A stretch of 64,000 nucleotides of DNA from Prorocentrum cordatum (GCA_963575745.1 CAUYUJ010016360.1:371001-435000), one strand, 5' to 3'; shown: positions 50,659 through 62,309, counted from the stretch's first letter. Notes: generated by a model not told the origin, from the letters alone. A program made the numbers and translations.

Positions 50659-52610
50659 TTTTAGGCGCCTCTTGAGTTTGTGGTGCCATTTAATTTTTCG
50701 GCGCCCCTGGTGTTTTTGGCGCCTCGTTGGTTTTCCGCGCTCCTTTGGTTTTCGGAGCCCTTAGGTTTACGGAGCTCTTCTTGTTTTCGGTGCCTCTTCC
50801 GTTGTGATCCTCGTTTTGGGGGGCTTCCTGGGTTTTCGGTACATTGTTATTTTTCGGCGCGTTTTGGGTGTTCTGCACCTTCACGGTTTTCGGCGCACTC
50901 CTGGTTTTCGGCGCCTCTTTGGTTTACAGCGCTCTTTTGGTTTTCGGCGCCTTTTGATTTTCGGCGCTCCTTTGGTTTTCGGCGCCGTTCTGGTTTTCGG
51001 CGCCCTTTTGGTGGTCGTCGCCCGTTTGGTTGTCGGCGCCCTGTTGGTTTTCGGCGCCCTTTGGTTTTCGCCCCCCCTTTTGGTTTTCGGCGCCCCTTTG
51101 GTGTTCGGCCTCGTTGTTGGGAGCGCCCGTCTGGTTTTCGGTGCCCTTTGGGTTTTCGGTGTTCTGTTGTTTTTTCGGCGCCCCTTTGGTTTGCGCCCTT
51201 TTGGTTGTCGGCGCTCTTTGGGTTTCGGCACCCCTTTGGTTTTCGGCGCCTCTTGGGTTCTCGGCGACCCTGTGGTGCTCGGCGTTTTTTTGGTTTTCGG
51301 CACTCTTTTGGTTGTCGGTGCATTTTGGTTCTTTGCACCCCTTTGGAATTCGCCGCCCCTTGGATTTTTGGCGCCCTCTGTTGCTTTGTGTTTGGCGCTC
51401 CCTTGATTTGTTTGCGCCGCTTTGGTTTGTGGCGTCTCTTTGGTCTTCGTTGTCGTAGTGTTATTTTTCGGCGCTCTTTTGGTTTCTGGGCGCCCTTGTG
51501 GTTTGTGCTCATTTGTTTCCGGTGGCCGTTTGGTTTCCGGCGCATCGGTGGCGTTCGGCGTCCTTTTGGCTTTCGGCGATTGTTCGGTTTTCGGCGCTTT
51601 TTGGTTTTCGGCGCCCTTGTGTTTTTCGGCTCCTCTTTGGTTTTGGGTGCGTTTTTGGTTTTCGGCGCTTTTGATTTTCGGCGCACCTTCTGTTTTCGGC
51701 GCTCCTTCTGTGTTCGGCGCCCTTTTGGTTTTCGGCGCCCTTCTGATTTTCGACTCTGCTTTGGTTTTAGGCGCCCTTGTGGTTTGCTCCTTTGATTTCT
51801 GGCGCCCCTTTGTTATTATCCCCACCCTGTAGTTTTCGGCGACCTGTTGATTTTCGGCGCCCCTTGGGTTTCTGGCGCCACTTTTGTGTTCGCCGCCTGT
51901 TTGGTCTTCGGCGCCCTTCTGGTTTTCGGCTTCTCTGGTGTTCGGCGCCCGTTTGGTTGTCGGCGCCCTATTGTTGTTCGGCGTCCTTATTGGGGGCGCA
52001 CATATGGCTTCCGGTTCCCATTCGGCGGTTTTCAAAGTTATTTTGTTTTTCGGTGCTTGTTTGATCTTCGGCGCCCTTTTGGTTTTCGGCGCCCGTTTGG
52101 TTGTCGGCGCCCTTTTAGTTTTCGGCGCCCTTTTGGTTTTCGGCTTCTCTGGTGTTCGGCGCCCGTTTGGTTGTCGGCGCCCTATTGTTGTTCGGCGTCC
52201 TTATTGGGGGCGCACATATGGCTTCCGGTTCCCATTCGGCGGTTTTCAAAGTTATTTTGTTTTTCGGTGCTTGTTTGATCTTCGGCGCCCTTTTGGTTTT
52301 CGGCGCCCGTTTGGTTGTCGGCGCCCTTTTAGTTTTCGGCGCCCTTTTGGTTTTCGGCTTCTCTGGTGTTCGGCGCCCCTTTGGTTGTTCGGCGTCCTTA
52401 TGGGGGGCTCACATATGGCTTTCGGTTTCCATTCGGCGGTTTTCGATGTTATTTTGTTTTCGGTGCCCCTTTGGTTTTCGCTCTTTTGGTTGGTTGTCGG
52501 TGCTCTTTGGTTTTCGGCGCCCCTTTGGGTTTCGATGCCCGCCCTTGTGGTTTTCGGCGCCTCTATGGTTTGGGCGCTTCATTTGTTTTCGACTCCCTTG
52601 GTGTTTTCCG
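50658..52610 (+). repeat. 18-bp TTTTCGGCGCCCTTTTGG minisatellite
   Basis: About 100 degenerate 18-bp units. Within it a 214-bp higher-order unit occurs twice, apparently without any difference (51921-52134, 52135-52348), with a diverged third copy. Frames (FGA/FRR repeats) come from the unit length being a multiple of three. Confidence 0.85.
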
Positions 52611-52659
52611 TGATTTGTTTCCCACATGCTTAGTGGGGTTTGGGCTTTCTTCCTTCCCG

Positions 52660-52965
52660 CGTCGCACCCGCGTCTCCTCCTCACCCCTCCTCCTCCTTCT
52701 CCTTCTCACACAGCACAGCACAGCGCAGCGCAGCGCAGCACACCACACCACACCACAGTTCAGCACAGCACAGCACAGCACAGTTCTGGATTTCATCCCT
52801 GCCGCGTCGCACCCGCGTCTCCCGCACACAAACACACCTCGCCTTCCTCCTCTTTCTCACACAGCACAGCGCAGCACAGCGCAGCACAGCGCAGCGCAGC
52901 ACAGCACAGCACATCACAGCTCAGCACAGCACAGCACAGCTCACCGGCGAAGCTCACTCACCTCC
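52660..52965 (+). repeat. CACAG pentamer arrays
   Basis: Two blocks of CACAG/CGCAG units, each preceded by CGCGTCGCACCCGCGTCTCC. Confidence 0.8.
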
Positions 52966-53026
52966 CTTGCGGGCTCGAAATGCAAAGCGTGACAGGCCTG
53001 GCATATCCTCGACACCATAGGGGGTG

Positions 53027-54990
53027 CGCAGGGGGTGGTCTCTCACCGCGGCCGCTATCCGTGACGGTCGTCCAGGGCACAGCAGGCATGGCAGATCATC
53101 GACACCATACGGGGTGCGCAGGGGGTGGTCTCTCACCGCGGCCGCTATCCCTGACGGTCGTCCAGGGCTCAGCAGGCATGAGTGGTCTCTCACCGCGGCC
53201 GCTATCCGTGACGGTCGCCCATGGCACAGCAGGTATGGCATATTCTCGATACCACTCGGGGTGCGCAGGGGGTGGTCTCTCACCGCGACCGCTATCCGTG
53301 ACGATCGTCCAGGGCACAGCAGGCATGGCAGATTCTGGACACCACTCGGGGTGCGCAGGGGGTGGTCTCTCACCGCGGCCGCTATCCGTGACGGTCGTCC
53401 ATGGCACAGCAAGCGTGGCAGATCCCCGACACCGTAGGGAGTGCGCAGGGGGTGGTGTCTACAGCAGACATAGCTTATTCTCGACACCATACGGGGTGCG
53501 CAGGGGGTGGTTTCTCACCGCGGCCGCTATCCGTGACGGTCGTCCAGGGCTCAGCAGGCATGGCATATTCTCGACACCATAGGGGGTGCGCAGGGGGTGG
53601 TCTCTCACCGCGGCCACTATCCGTGACGGTCGTCCATGGCACAGCAGGCATGGCATATGCTCGACATTATAAGGGGTGCGCAGGGGGTGGTCTCTCACCG
53701 TTGCCGCTACCCGTGACGGTCGCCCATGGCACAGCAGGCAAGGCAGATTCTCGACACCATAGGGGTTGGTTTCTCACCGTTGTCGCTATCCGTGACGGTC
53801 GTCCATGGCACAGCAGTCATGGCATATTCTTGACACCATAGGGGGTGCGCAGGGGGGGGATTCTCACCGCGGCCGCTATCCGTGACGGTTGGCCAGGGCA
53901 CAGAAGGCATGGCATATCTCGACACCATCGGGGGTGCACACGGGGTGGTCTCTCACCGCTGCCGCTATCCGTGACGGTCGTCCATGGTACCGCAGGCATG
54001 GCATATTCTCGACACAGTTTTTTGTGCGCAGGGGGTGGTCTCTCACCGCGGCCGCTATCCGTGACGGTCGTCCATGGCACAGCAGGCATGGCATATTCTC
54101 GACACCATCGGGGGTGCACAGGGATTGGTCTCTCACCGCGGCCGTTATCCGTGACGGTCGTCCAGGGCACAGCAGGCATGGCAGATTCTGGACACCACTC
54201 GGGGTGCGCAGGGGGTGGTCTCTCACCGCGGCCGCTATTCGTGACGGTCGTCCAGGGCACAGCAGGCATGGCATATTCTCGACACCACTCGGGGTGCGCA
54301 GGGGATGGTCTCTCACCGCGGCCGCTATCCGTGACGGTCGTCCATGGCACAGCAAGCATAGCATACGATCGACACCAAAAGGGGGTGCGCAGGGGGTGGT
54401 CTCTCACCGCACCCGCTATCCGTGACGGGCGTCCATGTCACAGCAGGCATGGCATCTTTTCGACACCATTCGGGGCTGCGCAGGGGGTGGTCTCTCACCG
54501 CGGCCGCTATCCGTGACGGCTGTAAAAGGGCACAGCAGGCATGACATATTCTCGACACCATAGGGGGTGCGCAGGGGATGGCCTCTCACCGCGGCCGCTA
54601 TCCGTGACGGTCGTCCATGGTACAGCAGGCATGGCATATTCTCGACACATTTTTTTGTGCGCAGGGGGTGGTCTCTCACCGCGGCCGCTATCCGCGACGA
54701 TCGTCCATGGCACAGCAGGCATGGCAGATTCTCGAGACCATACGGGGTGCGCAGGGGGTGGTTTCTCACCGCGGCCGCCATCCGTGACGGTCGTCCATGG
54801 TACAGCAGGCATGGCATATTCTCGACACATTTTTTTGTGCGCAGGGGGTGGTCTCTCACCGCGGCCGCTATCCGTGACGATCGTCCATGGCACAGCAGGC
54901 ATGGCAGATTCTCGAGACCATTCGGGGGTGCGCAGGGGGTGGTCTCTCACCGCGGTCGCTATCCGTGACGGTCGTCCTGGGCACAGCGGT
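53027..54990 (+). repeat. 90-bp satellite with NotI sites
   Basis: About 22 units of CGCAGGGGGTGGTCTCTCAC, CGCGGCCGCTATCCGTGACG, GTCGTCC, GGCACAGCAGGCATGGCATA, TTCTCGACACCATA. Most units keep GCGGCCGC. A few units are shortened. Confidence 0.9.
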
Positions 54991-55144
54991 ATCGGCGGGG
55001 CAACAGCCACCAACATCATTCTCACATGCTTCACTTCAGCTATCATCGGTCCAGCCATAAAACATATTCCTCCTCTTATATTTTGACAAGCCCGGGGCGG
55101 GGGGGAAAACATTTCCCCCCCCAAAAAAAAACATACCCCCGGGA

Positions 55145-55780
55145 TCTGGGGTTCTCGGGCTCCCTTGGACGTCCTTCGAAAAAGGTCACCCGGCTTTCCG
55201 GGTCTCCACAAACGCCCTGCCAGCAGACCCAGATCGATCCGAGGGGTCATCAGAAAGGCTCAAGGGAGGCCCCAGACAACACAAGAGCGCTCCAAGAGGG
55301 ACTCCAATTGCGTCAGGACGGCCCAAAAGACCCCCAAGGTACACCAAAAAGCTTTCCAAGGGGCCTTCAAAACACAAAAAACGTCCCATTCTATTCGTAA
55401 AGCTTACAAGTTTAGCATATTCGCCTTTCGGATTTCATCAGCTTTCGAGACGGTTTCAAAGCCCCCGAGATCGCTTCCAGACGCCCCAACAGGCTCCCAA
55501 GAAAGCTTCAAGACGGCCGAGCCGGGCCCCACGATCGCCCACGAGAGCCCCAAGACAGCCCATAATGGAACCAAGAAGCCCCCCAAGGGCTCCCAGCACA
55601 GACCCAAAAGGGCCATGGGAGGTTCCCGGAAGTGCCCAAGATGGGTCTAAAGGGGGCTCCAGCGGGCCCAAGCTCCCCAAGACGGCCCAAGAAGGCCTCA
55701 GGACGGCCCATGAAGGCGCCAAAACGGCCCACGAGGGCCCCGAAAACACCCCCACGATGTCTCCGAATGCCAACATTCAT
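55145..55780 (-). repeat. CTTGG-type minisatellite, inverted
   Basis: CCCAAGACGGCCCAAGAAGG-type units, the reverse complement of the 9.6-12.4 kb family. Its end, AATGCCAACATTCATTGATT, mirrors the A-rich spacers of that family. Confidence 0.65.
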
Positions 55781-56340
55781 TGATTTTGCTTCCGTGACAT
55801 GTCACACTGTAACCCAGTCGTTGAGGGTCTCGTGGCATGCAGCGAAGATGCCCGAGGATGCCCCGTACGAGTTGCATATGCATGTTCATACCCTTACACA
55901 CATAAATGTATATGTACACATGTACGCTGTATACACATACAACAATGTAAGTATATTGTATACACCTGGATATTTATACGGAACGTGCATGCATGTGCGC
56001 GTGTATACATGCATGCGCGCATGTACGCACGCACGCATTCCGCTTGCGTGCAGAACTCAAAGGACCAAGGTGCATGGCGCGCAGCGCCAATGTAGTCTTG
56101 TATATATATATATACACACATATATGTGTGTGGGGTTCCTCGGTGGCGTAGATTGTTGTTGATTATTCGCTGCTAAAAAATATTGCTGATCTCCGGAAAT
56201 GGTTCCGCGCGCTCTCGCCTCGACGTTGGCTACATCTTCTCTGGAAACGAGGCTCCCGCTCGAGCGTTGGCTTGAGCCGAAATGTGGGTCCTTGGAGGCC
56301 CAGCTACGACGACAACGGCTCCCGATCGATAATTCATAAC
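55781..56340. other. spacer with TATACA/GCATGC microsatellite
   Basis: ACATATGTATAC and GCATGCGCGCATG repeats at 55880-56130; no gene seen. Confidence 0.4.
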
Positions 56341-56344
56341 AATT

Positions 56345-56700
56345 TACCCCGAGACACCCAGGCCAGAGAGGCCTCCGAACTCAGGAGCGGCGCTCTCGCT
56401 CAAACCTTCCTCGCAATTCAGTCAAGTTGGCGGAGGCCCGGCCAGGACGAGCTCGATATGTCATCGCGATTTTCTCCGAGAGCCCCTGGCCAAGAAGGCC
56501 CCCGAACTCAGGAACGGCGCTCTCGCTCGACATTTTTTCGTAATTCAGGCAAGTTGGTGGAGGCCCAGACACGTCGACAAGGGCTCCTGTTTGATATTTC
56601 TCCATAGGTATTCCGAGAGCCCCTGGCCAGAGAGGCCCCCGAACTCAGGAACGGCGCTGTCGCTCGCGACTTCCTCGCACTTCAGTCAGTGACCGGTGGG
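56345..56700 (+). repeat. three tandem units of about 130 bp
   Basis: Units start near 56351, 56478 and 56614 with GAGAGCCCCTGGCCAGAGAG, GCCCCCGAACTCAGGAACGG and CGCTCTCGCTCG. Confidence 0.75.
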
Positions 56701-56849
56701 GAAGAGATTCCCCCCCGAAACGGAGTGCACTCGAAGACGGAGTGGGCGGGTATCGAGGTTTGGGGTATACGGAATGCAAAACACGCGTGCCAGTAAGAGC
56801 GAACAGTCTCAAAATGGTTGAACTTTAACTACCAAACAGTTATTATTGC

Positions 56850-57665
56850 TGGACCCCCCCCGGCGCCCTGGCGCTCTCGCCCCGGCGCCGGCTACATTGT
56901 CATTGAAAATGAGGCTCACGCTCCAGCGGTTTGGGGGGGCGCCAAAACCGCCCCCCAACAACAACAACGTTCCCGCTCGAGTTTTCCTCCTTTTTTACTC
57001 AGGGATAGTGCTCCTGCTCGCCGCTGAAAGCCGCCGTCCCAACAAACCCAGCGCTACCGCTCGAGACTTCCTCCCGTTTTACCTTGGACTGGCGCGCTAC
57101 TCTTTCTCTCATCGGCGCCGCCCCCAGCAACAACAACGCTCCCGCTCGAGACTTCCGCCCTTTTCTACTCAAGGCGGTGCTCCTCCTCGCCGCCGAAAAC
57201 CGCCGCCCCGACAAAACCAGCGCTCCCGCCAGAGACTTGCACCCGTTTTACCCTGGACTGGCGCCTTGCTCTCTTTTGAGTTGGCGCCGCTTGCCAGCAA
57301 GAACAACGCTCCCGCTCCAGGCTTCCTCCCTTCTTCCTCAGGACGGTGCTGTTCCTCGCCGCCGACAGCCCCCGCCCCGACAAAACCACGGCTCCCGCTC
57401 GAGACCTCCTCTTTTGTTTACTCAGGGCCGGCGCTCCTGCGCGCCGCTGAAAGCCGCCGTCCCAACAAAGCCAGCGTTCCCGCTCGAAGCTTCGCTGTGT
57501 TTTACGCTGGGCTAGCGCCCTGCTCTCTTCAGCACTGGAGCCTTTCCCAGCAACAACCGCGGCCCTGCTCGAGACTTCCTCCCTTTCTATTAAGGGCCAG
57601 GTCCTGACCTCGCCGCCGACAGCCCCCATCCCCACCACGGCAATCCTGTCGCTCGATACTTTTTT
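56850..57665 (+). repeat. 170-bp higher-order satellite (two alternating 85-bp types)
   Basis: GCTCCCGCTCGAGACTTCCT recurs about every 85 bp (56968, 57050, 57136, 57221, 57306 and onward). Units alternate between a CTCGCCGCCGAAAGCCGCC type and a TTTTACCCTGGACTGGCGCC type. Confidence 0.75.
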
Positions 57666-57954
57666 GTGTTTTGCCCTCGGCTGGGGCTCCACTGGCGGTC
57701 TCGCACTGGCGCAGCATGGCGCGGGCATGCGTTTTCGAGGCGGGATATGTTGAAATTCCTCGGAGGAGGTGTTTTCAAGACTGCATTGGGCAGGAGATCT
57801 GGGAATGGGAATAACGGACCCCGCTATAGAACAATAATTCCCCATGATGGGAATGGTTATCATGATGGTCGCATGCTTCGTGTGGACACAGCGCTCATGA
57901 GGGTAACATGTTATTGTTGTTGGTGGTGGTGGTGTTGTTGCTGTTGTTGTTGTT

Positions 57955-58650
57955 GCTGCTGTTTTCGGCGATCTTTATGTTTTCGGCGCCCTTTTCGTCG
58001 TCCATTTGGTTTTCGGCGCCCCTGTGGTTTTTGGCGTTCATTTGGTTTTTGGCGCTCCTTTGGTTTTCGGCGCCCTTGTGGGTTTCGTCGCCGTGTCTTG
58101 GCTTTGCCAGTCTTACGTTGGTTTTCGTCGTTTTTTGTTGGGGTGGGTTGGGGGCTCGGCGCTCTTTGGGGTTTCGGCGCTTCGTTGGTTTTCTGCGCCC
58201 TGTTGGTTGTCGGCGCATGTGTGGGGCTCGGCATCCTTCTGGTTTTTGGCGCTGCTTTGGTTTTCGGCGCTCTTCTGGTATTCGGCGCCGTTTTGGTGCT
58301 CGGTGCCCCTTTCGTTTTCGGCGCCCTTCGGGGGTTCGGCGCCATTTTGGTTCTCGGCGCTTCTTTTGTGTTTGGCGCTCATTTGGTTTTCGCCGCTCTT
58401 TTCGTTTTCGCCGCCCCTTTGGTATTTCGCGCGCCCTCTGAGTGTGGCGACCTGTTGGTTTGCGGCGCTCTTTTGGTTTCGGGCGTCCCTTTGCACTTCT
58501 GCGCTCTCCTGATTTTCGGCGCCCCTTTGGTGCTCGGCGCCCGTTTGGTTTTCGGCTTCTTTCTGGTGGCGCCCCTTTGATTTTTGGTGCTCTTTTTTGG
58601 TTTTCGGCGCATCTTTGGTTTTCGGTGCTGTTCTCGTTTTCGGCGCCTTT
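57955..58650 (+). repeat. 18-bp TTTTCGGCGCC minisatellite, second locus
   Basis: Same GGTTTTCGGCGCCCTTTT-like units as 50658-52610, preceded by a GTTGTT microsatellite (57910-57960). Confidence 0.85.
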
Positions 58651-58744
58651 TAGGAGGGGGCGGGGGGGCAGCGTCCGAGGGGCGGACAAAAAAGAAGGGG
58701 CGGGGCTTCCGGTAAGGGAGGTCCAAGGGGGGGGGTGTAGCTAA

Positions 58745-58949
58745 GCCCCCGAAGCTCTATTCTTCGATTCGGAGCCTCCAGGCGTTTGATTAGGAGCCTG
58801 CCAAATCCTCCTTCTCCTCCTCACTTTCCTCCTCCTCCTCCTCACCATCACCATCACCATCACCATCACCATCACCATCACCACCATCATCATCATCATC
58901 ATCATCGTCGTCGTCGTCGTCGTCCTCCTCCTCCTCCTCCTCCTCCTCC

Positions 58950-59035
<86 letters not shown>

Positions 59036-59705
59036 TTCTCCCCTCATTCGCCGCCTCCCCCCATCCTCCTGCAACTCCTCGTTTTCTCCCTCCTCCTTCT
59101 CCCCCTTTCTCCTACTCCGCCTGCTCCACCTCCTCCCACCACTCCCCCACACCCTCGATGCGTCAATTGCACGTTGGCTCAGCTATTAAGATAAGTAGTT
59201 GCTCAACTACTCATTTAAGAAATGGATAGTTGAGCAGCTACTTATTTTAATAAGTGATTGCACCAACGTGCAAGTGACGCGTCGTGTGGGGGAGTAGGGG
59301 GGGGGAAAGGGGAGGAGGAGGAGGAGGAGGAGAAGGAGGAGGAGGAGGAGGAGAAGGAGGAGGAGGAGGAGGAAGAGGAGGAGGAGGAGGAGAAGGAGGA
59401 GGAGGAGGAGCAGGAGGAGGAGGAGGAGCAGCAGGAGGAGGAGGAGAGGGATTATGGAGGCGGAGGAGGAGGAAGGGGGAAAAGGAGGAGGGAGAATACA
59501 TGGAGTGGCAGGAGGATAGGAGAGGGCGGCGGATGAGGGGAGAAGAGGAGGAGGAGAGGAGGAGGAGGAGGAGGAGGAGGAGGAGGAGGAGCAGGAGCAG
59601 GAACAGGAGGAGGAGGAGGAGGAAAGGGAGGAGGAGGAGTATTTGGCAGGCTCCTAATCAAACGCCTGGAGGCTCCCAATCAAATAATAGAGCTTCCCCC
59701 CCTTT
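58745..59705. repeat. 1-kb foldback with 58-bp TIRs
   Basis: The left TIR GAAGCTCTATT, GGAGCCTCCAGGCGTTTGAT, TAGGAGCCTGCCAAAT (58752-58805) is mirrored at 59640-59698 almost exactly. The arms are CCT/CAT tracts on the left and a GGA tract on the right, around an AT-rich hairpin. About 70 bp outside each end (58675-58750, 59777-59842) is repeated directly (GAGGGGCGGA, GGGAGGTCCAAGGGG, GTAGCTAAG). Confidence 0.6.
59157..59283. repeat. central AT-rich hairpin of the foldback
   Basis: GCGTCAATTGCACGTTGG, GATAAGTAGTTGCTCAACTA on the left mirror TAGTTGAGCAGCTACTTATT, CCAACGTGCAAGTGACGC on the right, with a loop of about 17 bases. Confidence 0.65.
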
Positions 59706-60674
59706 GGAAGGGGGGGGGGTAGCTTCCGGTGCGCGACAGGGAGGAGGGGGGGGGAGGGGGGGGGCCTTCCGAGGGGCGGAAAATGGAGGGGGGGGACTTC
59801 GGCAGGGGAGGTCCAAGGGGAGGTGGAGGTAGCTAAGGCCCCCCCTTCTGGAAAGGGGCCTCTGGAGCGCGAAAGGGGGGGGGCACCTTGTGGGAGTGCG
59901 CGACCTGCGCGCTCTCTCGAATAGTCTGCACCACCTCGCTTTCACGTTGCTAGCACCTCAAAGCTTGCACCACGTATCTTGCACCGTCTTTTTCACGGCT
60001 TGCACCACATAGCTTACACATCCACCGTGCAATTGCGTATCGCTCGGGGCTTGTGTTGGCCAGTATGATGTGCCTTCGCTGCTGGAGTCCCAGCGTGTCT
60101 CAGAGCCTCTGTGATGCCTCCGAAGAGCAGCCTCTCGGGACATCCGTGGTGGCAGTCCTACATCCTCCTCCCGCCGACCCCGTATGTGGCAGCCTCTCGA
60201 AGTCCATCGAGGCTCCCTGGAGGCCCCATTGAGGTCCCAAAGCTCTTAGGAAACCTGCGGGGGGGGCTGCAGCTCCCCGGCGTTTCCCGCCTCGCAGGAG
60301 CCGTCCAGCCCACCCATCAGCCGGGAGTCGCAAAGGGCCTGCCTTGAGACCCCCCGTGTGGCCTCCGGCGGAGTGCGGTTTCTTTCGTGCGCAGCCCAGT
60401 CGTGGCGACCAGGGCCACCCTCCCCCCAACGAGCGCCGTTCCATGGAGGGTTTCCACCTCGCGAGGCGCCCATTCGCCGCCACAGCCACGGCTGGGCCTG
60501 GCTCGAGGAGCATGTCGCATGTCGCCTGGGGCCTCGGGTCTGGGGCAGGCATCGGTGAGGACAGCGGCTCCTTCCTTGGCAGCGCGCGCGGACAGGTAGG
60601 AGCCCGCAGCCTGGCGCAAGCCGTGCCTGTGTGCCCGCCCTGGGGTTGATGTCGGGGGCGCAGGCGTGGCCGCC
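59706..60674. other. G-rich flank and GC-rich block before the Gly/Pro/Gln gene
   Basis: Direct repeat of the foldback flank at 59777-59842; CACCACATAGCTTG remnants 59930-60030. At 60110-60670 both strands are open; upstream exons or the promoter may lie here, but no choice is possible. Confidence 0.3.
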
Positions 60675-61319
60675 ATGAGCGGCGCCTGGGGCGACCCAGG
60701 CGGCTTCCCAGGCGGCAGCTACGGCGGGCCTCCAGGTGGGCCCAGCGGAGGCTACCAGGCAGGCCCGCAGCAGGGCTTCCAGCAGCAGGGCCTCCCGCAG
60801 CAACAGGGGCTTCCGCAGCCGGGCTTCCCGCAGCAGGGCTTGCCACAGCCCGGCTTCCCGCAGCAGGGCCGCCAGCCGGGAAGCGGGCCCTCAGGCCAGG
60901 CGTTCGCAGCCGGGCCCGGCCAGGCGTTCGCAGCCGGGCCAGGCCAGGCCTTCCCGCAGGGAGGACACAGTGGTGGCTTCCAGCAGGGGATGGAGGCGGG
61001 CTACTTGCCCGCCGGAGCCGCGTCGGTTGGGCCAGGCCAGCCCGGCGTCTCTGCCAGCTACCCGCCGCCGGGCGGCGGCGGCGGCTTCCCGTTCGGAGGT
61101 GGCGCCCCCCACACGGACCAAGCAGCGCTCGAAGAGATCATGCGGGCGCTCGCCCAGGACCAGCGCGCCCTGGAGGAGCTCGAGCGGCTGCGGGGAGGGG
61201 GCAGCAATGCAAAGACACCGGTGCCACCCCCTTTCTTGGACCCCTCGCGGGAAGCGTTGGGGCCAGAAGCCTTGTGGAGGGGACCCCATGAGGGCCCCCC
61301 AGGATGCCCAGAAGGGTGA
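60675..61319 (+). CDS. Gly/Pro/Gln-rich low-complexity protein with C-terminal helix
   Basis: This open frame of 214 residues starts at ATG 60675; a GTG nine bases upstream is ignored. Residues 1-45 are Gly/Pro-rich. Residues 45-70 repeat a QQGLPQPGFP unit and residues 75-95 repeat GQAFAAGP, all encoded by an in-frame minisatellite. A Gly-rich stretch and then a charged helix (TDQAALEEIMRALAQDQRAL) follow. Such composition is typical of disordered, prion-like or RNA-granule proteins; no catalytic domain is visible. The repeat period is a multiple of three and the other frames do not give a coherent repeat, which supports coding. The last 35 residues after GGGSNAK look less coherent and may run into an intron. 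Function is unknown. Confidence 0.55.
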   Translation: MSGAWGDPGGFPGGSYGGPPGGPSGGYQAGPQQGFQQQGLPQQQGLPQPGFPQQGLPQPGFPQQGRQPGSGPSGQAFAAGPGQAFAAGPGQAFPQGGHSGGFQQGMEAGYLPAGAASVGPGQPGVSASYPPPGGGGGFPFGGGAPHTDQAALEEIMRALAQDQRALEELERLRGGGSNAKTPVPPPFLDPSREALGPEALWRGPHEGPPGCPEG

Positions 61320-61439
61320 AGACTCGGAGTTTGATTCAACCCCCATGCTGCCAAGTCGATTAGCGACTTGCCCTCTCTCCACTCTCGAGGAGGCTGAGGG
61401 CGTCATTTTCAAGGGCTTGGTCCTGGGCCCTTCGCAAGG

Positions 61440-61580
61440 GCCATTTTCTGCGGCGTCTCGGCCCCTTTTTCGGACAGGCGTTCCACCCCGAGCTGTTTTT
61501 TGACAGGCCTAGGTGGCCCAGCGTAGGCCCCCAGAGGCAGAAAGGTATGAGAAGTCTCCCGTCACGGCCTCTTCATCGCG
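61440..61580 (+). mobile_element. element C12, partial
   Basis: GAGCTGTTTTTTGACAGGCC, GGCCCCCAGAGGCAGAAAG, CTCCCGTCACGGCCTCTTCA. Confidence 0.4.
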
Positions 61581-61628
61581 AAACGAATGCTACATCGCAA
61601 ACAAACCCGACCACAGCCCTGGACCCCA

Positions 61629-61735
61629 TTGTCCTGCGACACGTTTCGAGCCAGATCGATCCGTGAGGGCCTTGGGGCCCGAAGCATGGCAACATCGGCA
61701 GTCTTGAAAAATGATGACTTCAGGATCTTAGGGAG
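61629..61735 (-). mobile_element. element F4, inverted
   Basis: Reverse complement of F: CGTTTCGAGCCAGATCGATC, CGTGAGGGCCTTGGGGCCCG, AAGCATGGCAACATCGGCAG, GACTTCAGGATCTTAGG. Confidence 0.45.
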
Positions 61736-62039
61736 GGTCGTTCCTTTCCACACCCGAAAGATGAGGGAGGCGCATCAGCATCGGGATGTCCCTCTCCCTC
61801 CCTCAGGGACCACGACAGGGGAGATAGGCTCGGGGGGGGACCTCATCGACACCCAAACGCCCATTCATCGCCGATACGGGCCTGATACCACCCCGCCCAG
61901 GAACGTGCACCACTCCGCCCAGGAACGTGCGGGGGCCCATCGGGGGCCCATCGCCGATCTATCGGCGATGTATTGCCGATTTCAGGTCGATGCCCCCCCG
62001 CCCCTGAGCCAATCACCTGATGGCTTTCGGGTCATAACT
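61736..62039. other. spacer with CGATCTATCGGCGATG hairpins
   Basis: CCATCGCCGATCTATCGGCG (about 61945) forms short hairpins, as near 20265 and 26490. No gene seen. Confidence 0.3.
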
Positions 62040-62192
62040 TTGCCCTCCAGCGGCCGTTCCAGACTATCCAGGACTCCCCCGGGGACGCTCTTGGTGAGTC
62101 GCATTCGCTGGAGAGCAACCCGAGGCTGGAAAACCGTCGAGAATCGACGAAATCGCCAGAAAACCTCGAACCTCGGACGTTCCCCCCCCGCG
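62040..62192 (+). mobile_element. element B4
   Basis: CCAGCGGCCGTTCCAGACTA, GGAGAGCAACCCGAGGCTGG, AAAACCGTCGAGAATCGACG and an AACCTCGAACCTCGGACG tail. Confidence 0.5.
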
Positions 62193-62309
62193 CCAAGCTG
62201 CTTCGTCGATCTCCGAACCTCGAACACTCCTCCTCCCTTCCTTCCCCCTCGAACCTCGAACGCCCCACCCCACCCTCGAACCTCGAACGAACCTCGAGCG
62301 ATCCCCGCT

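Noticed and set aside
50658-52610. Long FGA/FRR-repeat proteins on the plus strand and Lys/Arg/Pro-rich ones on the minus
   Set aside because: The 18-bp repeat period keeps several frames open on both strands at once.
53024-54968. Repeat proteins of 30-residue units
   Set aside because: They come from the 90-bp satellite; all three plus frames and the minus strand are similarly open and units vary without regard to codons.
53027-54990. CRISPR array
   Set aside because: Units are contiguous 90-bp tandem copies with no unique spacers, in a eukaryotic context.
56268-56285. Second spliced-leader relict (minus strand, CTTGAGCCGAAATG)
   Set aside because: Only 13 of 14 bases match before similarity stops, and a similar AGCCGAAATGCGGG occurs at 40588; it is likely part of a local repeat.
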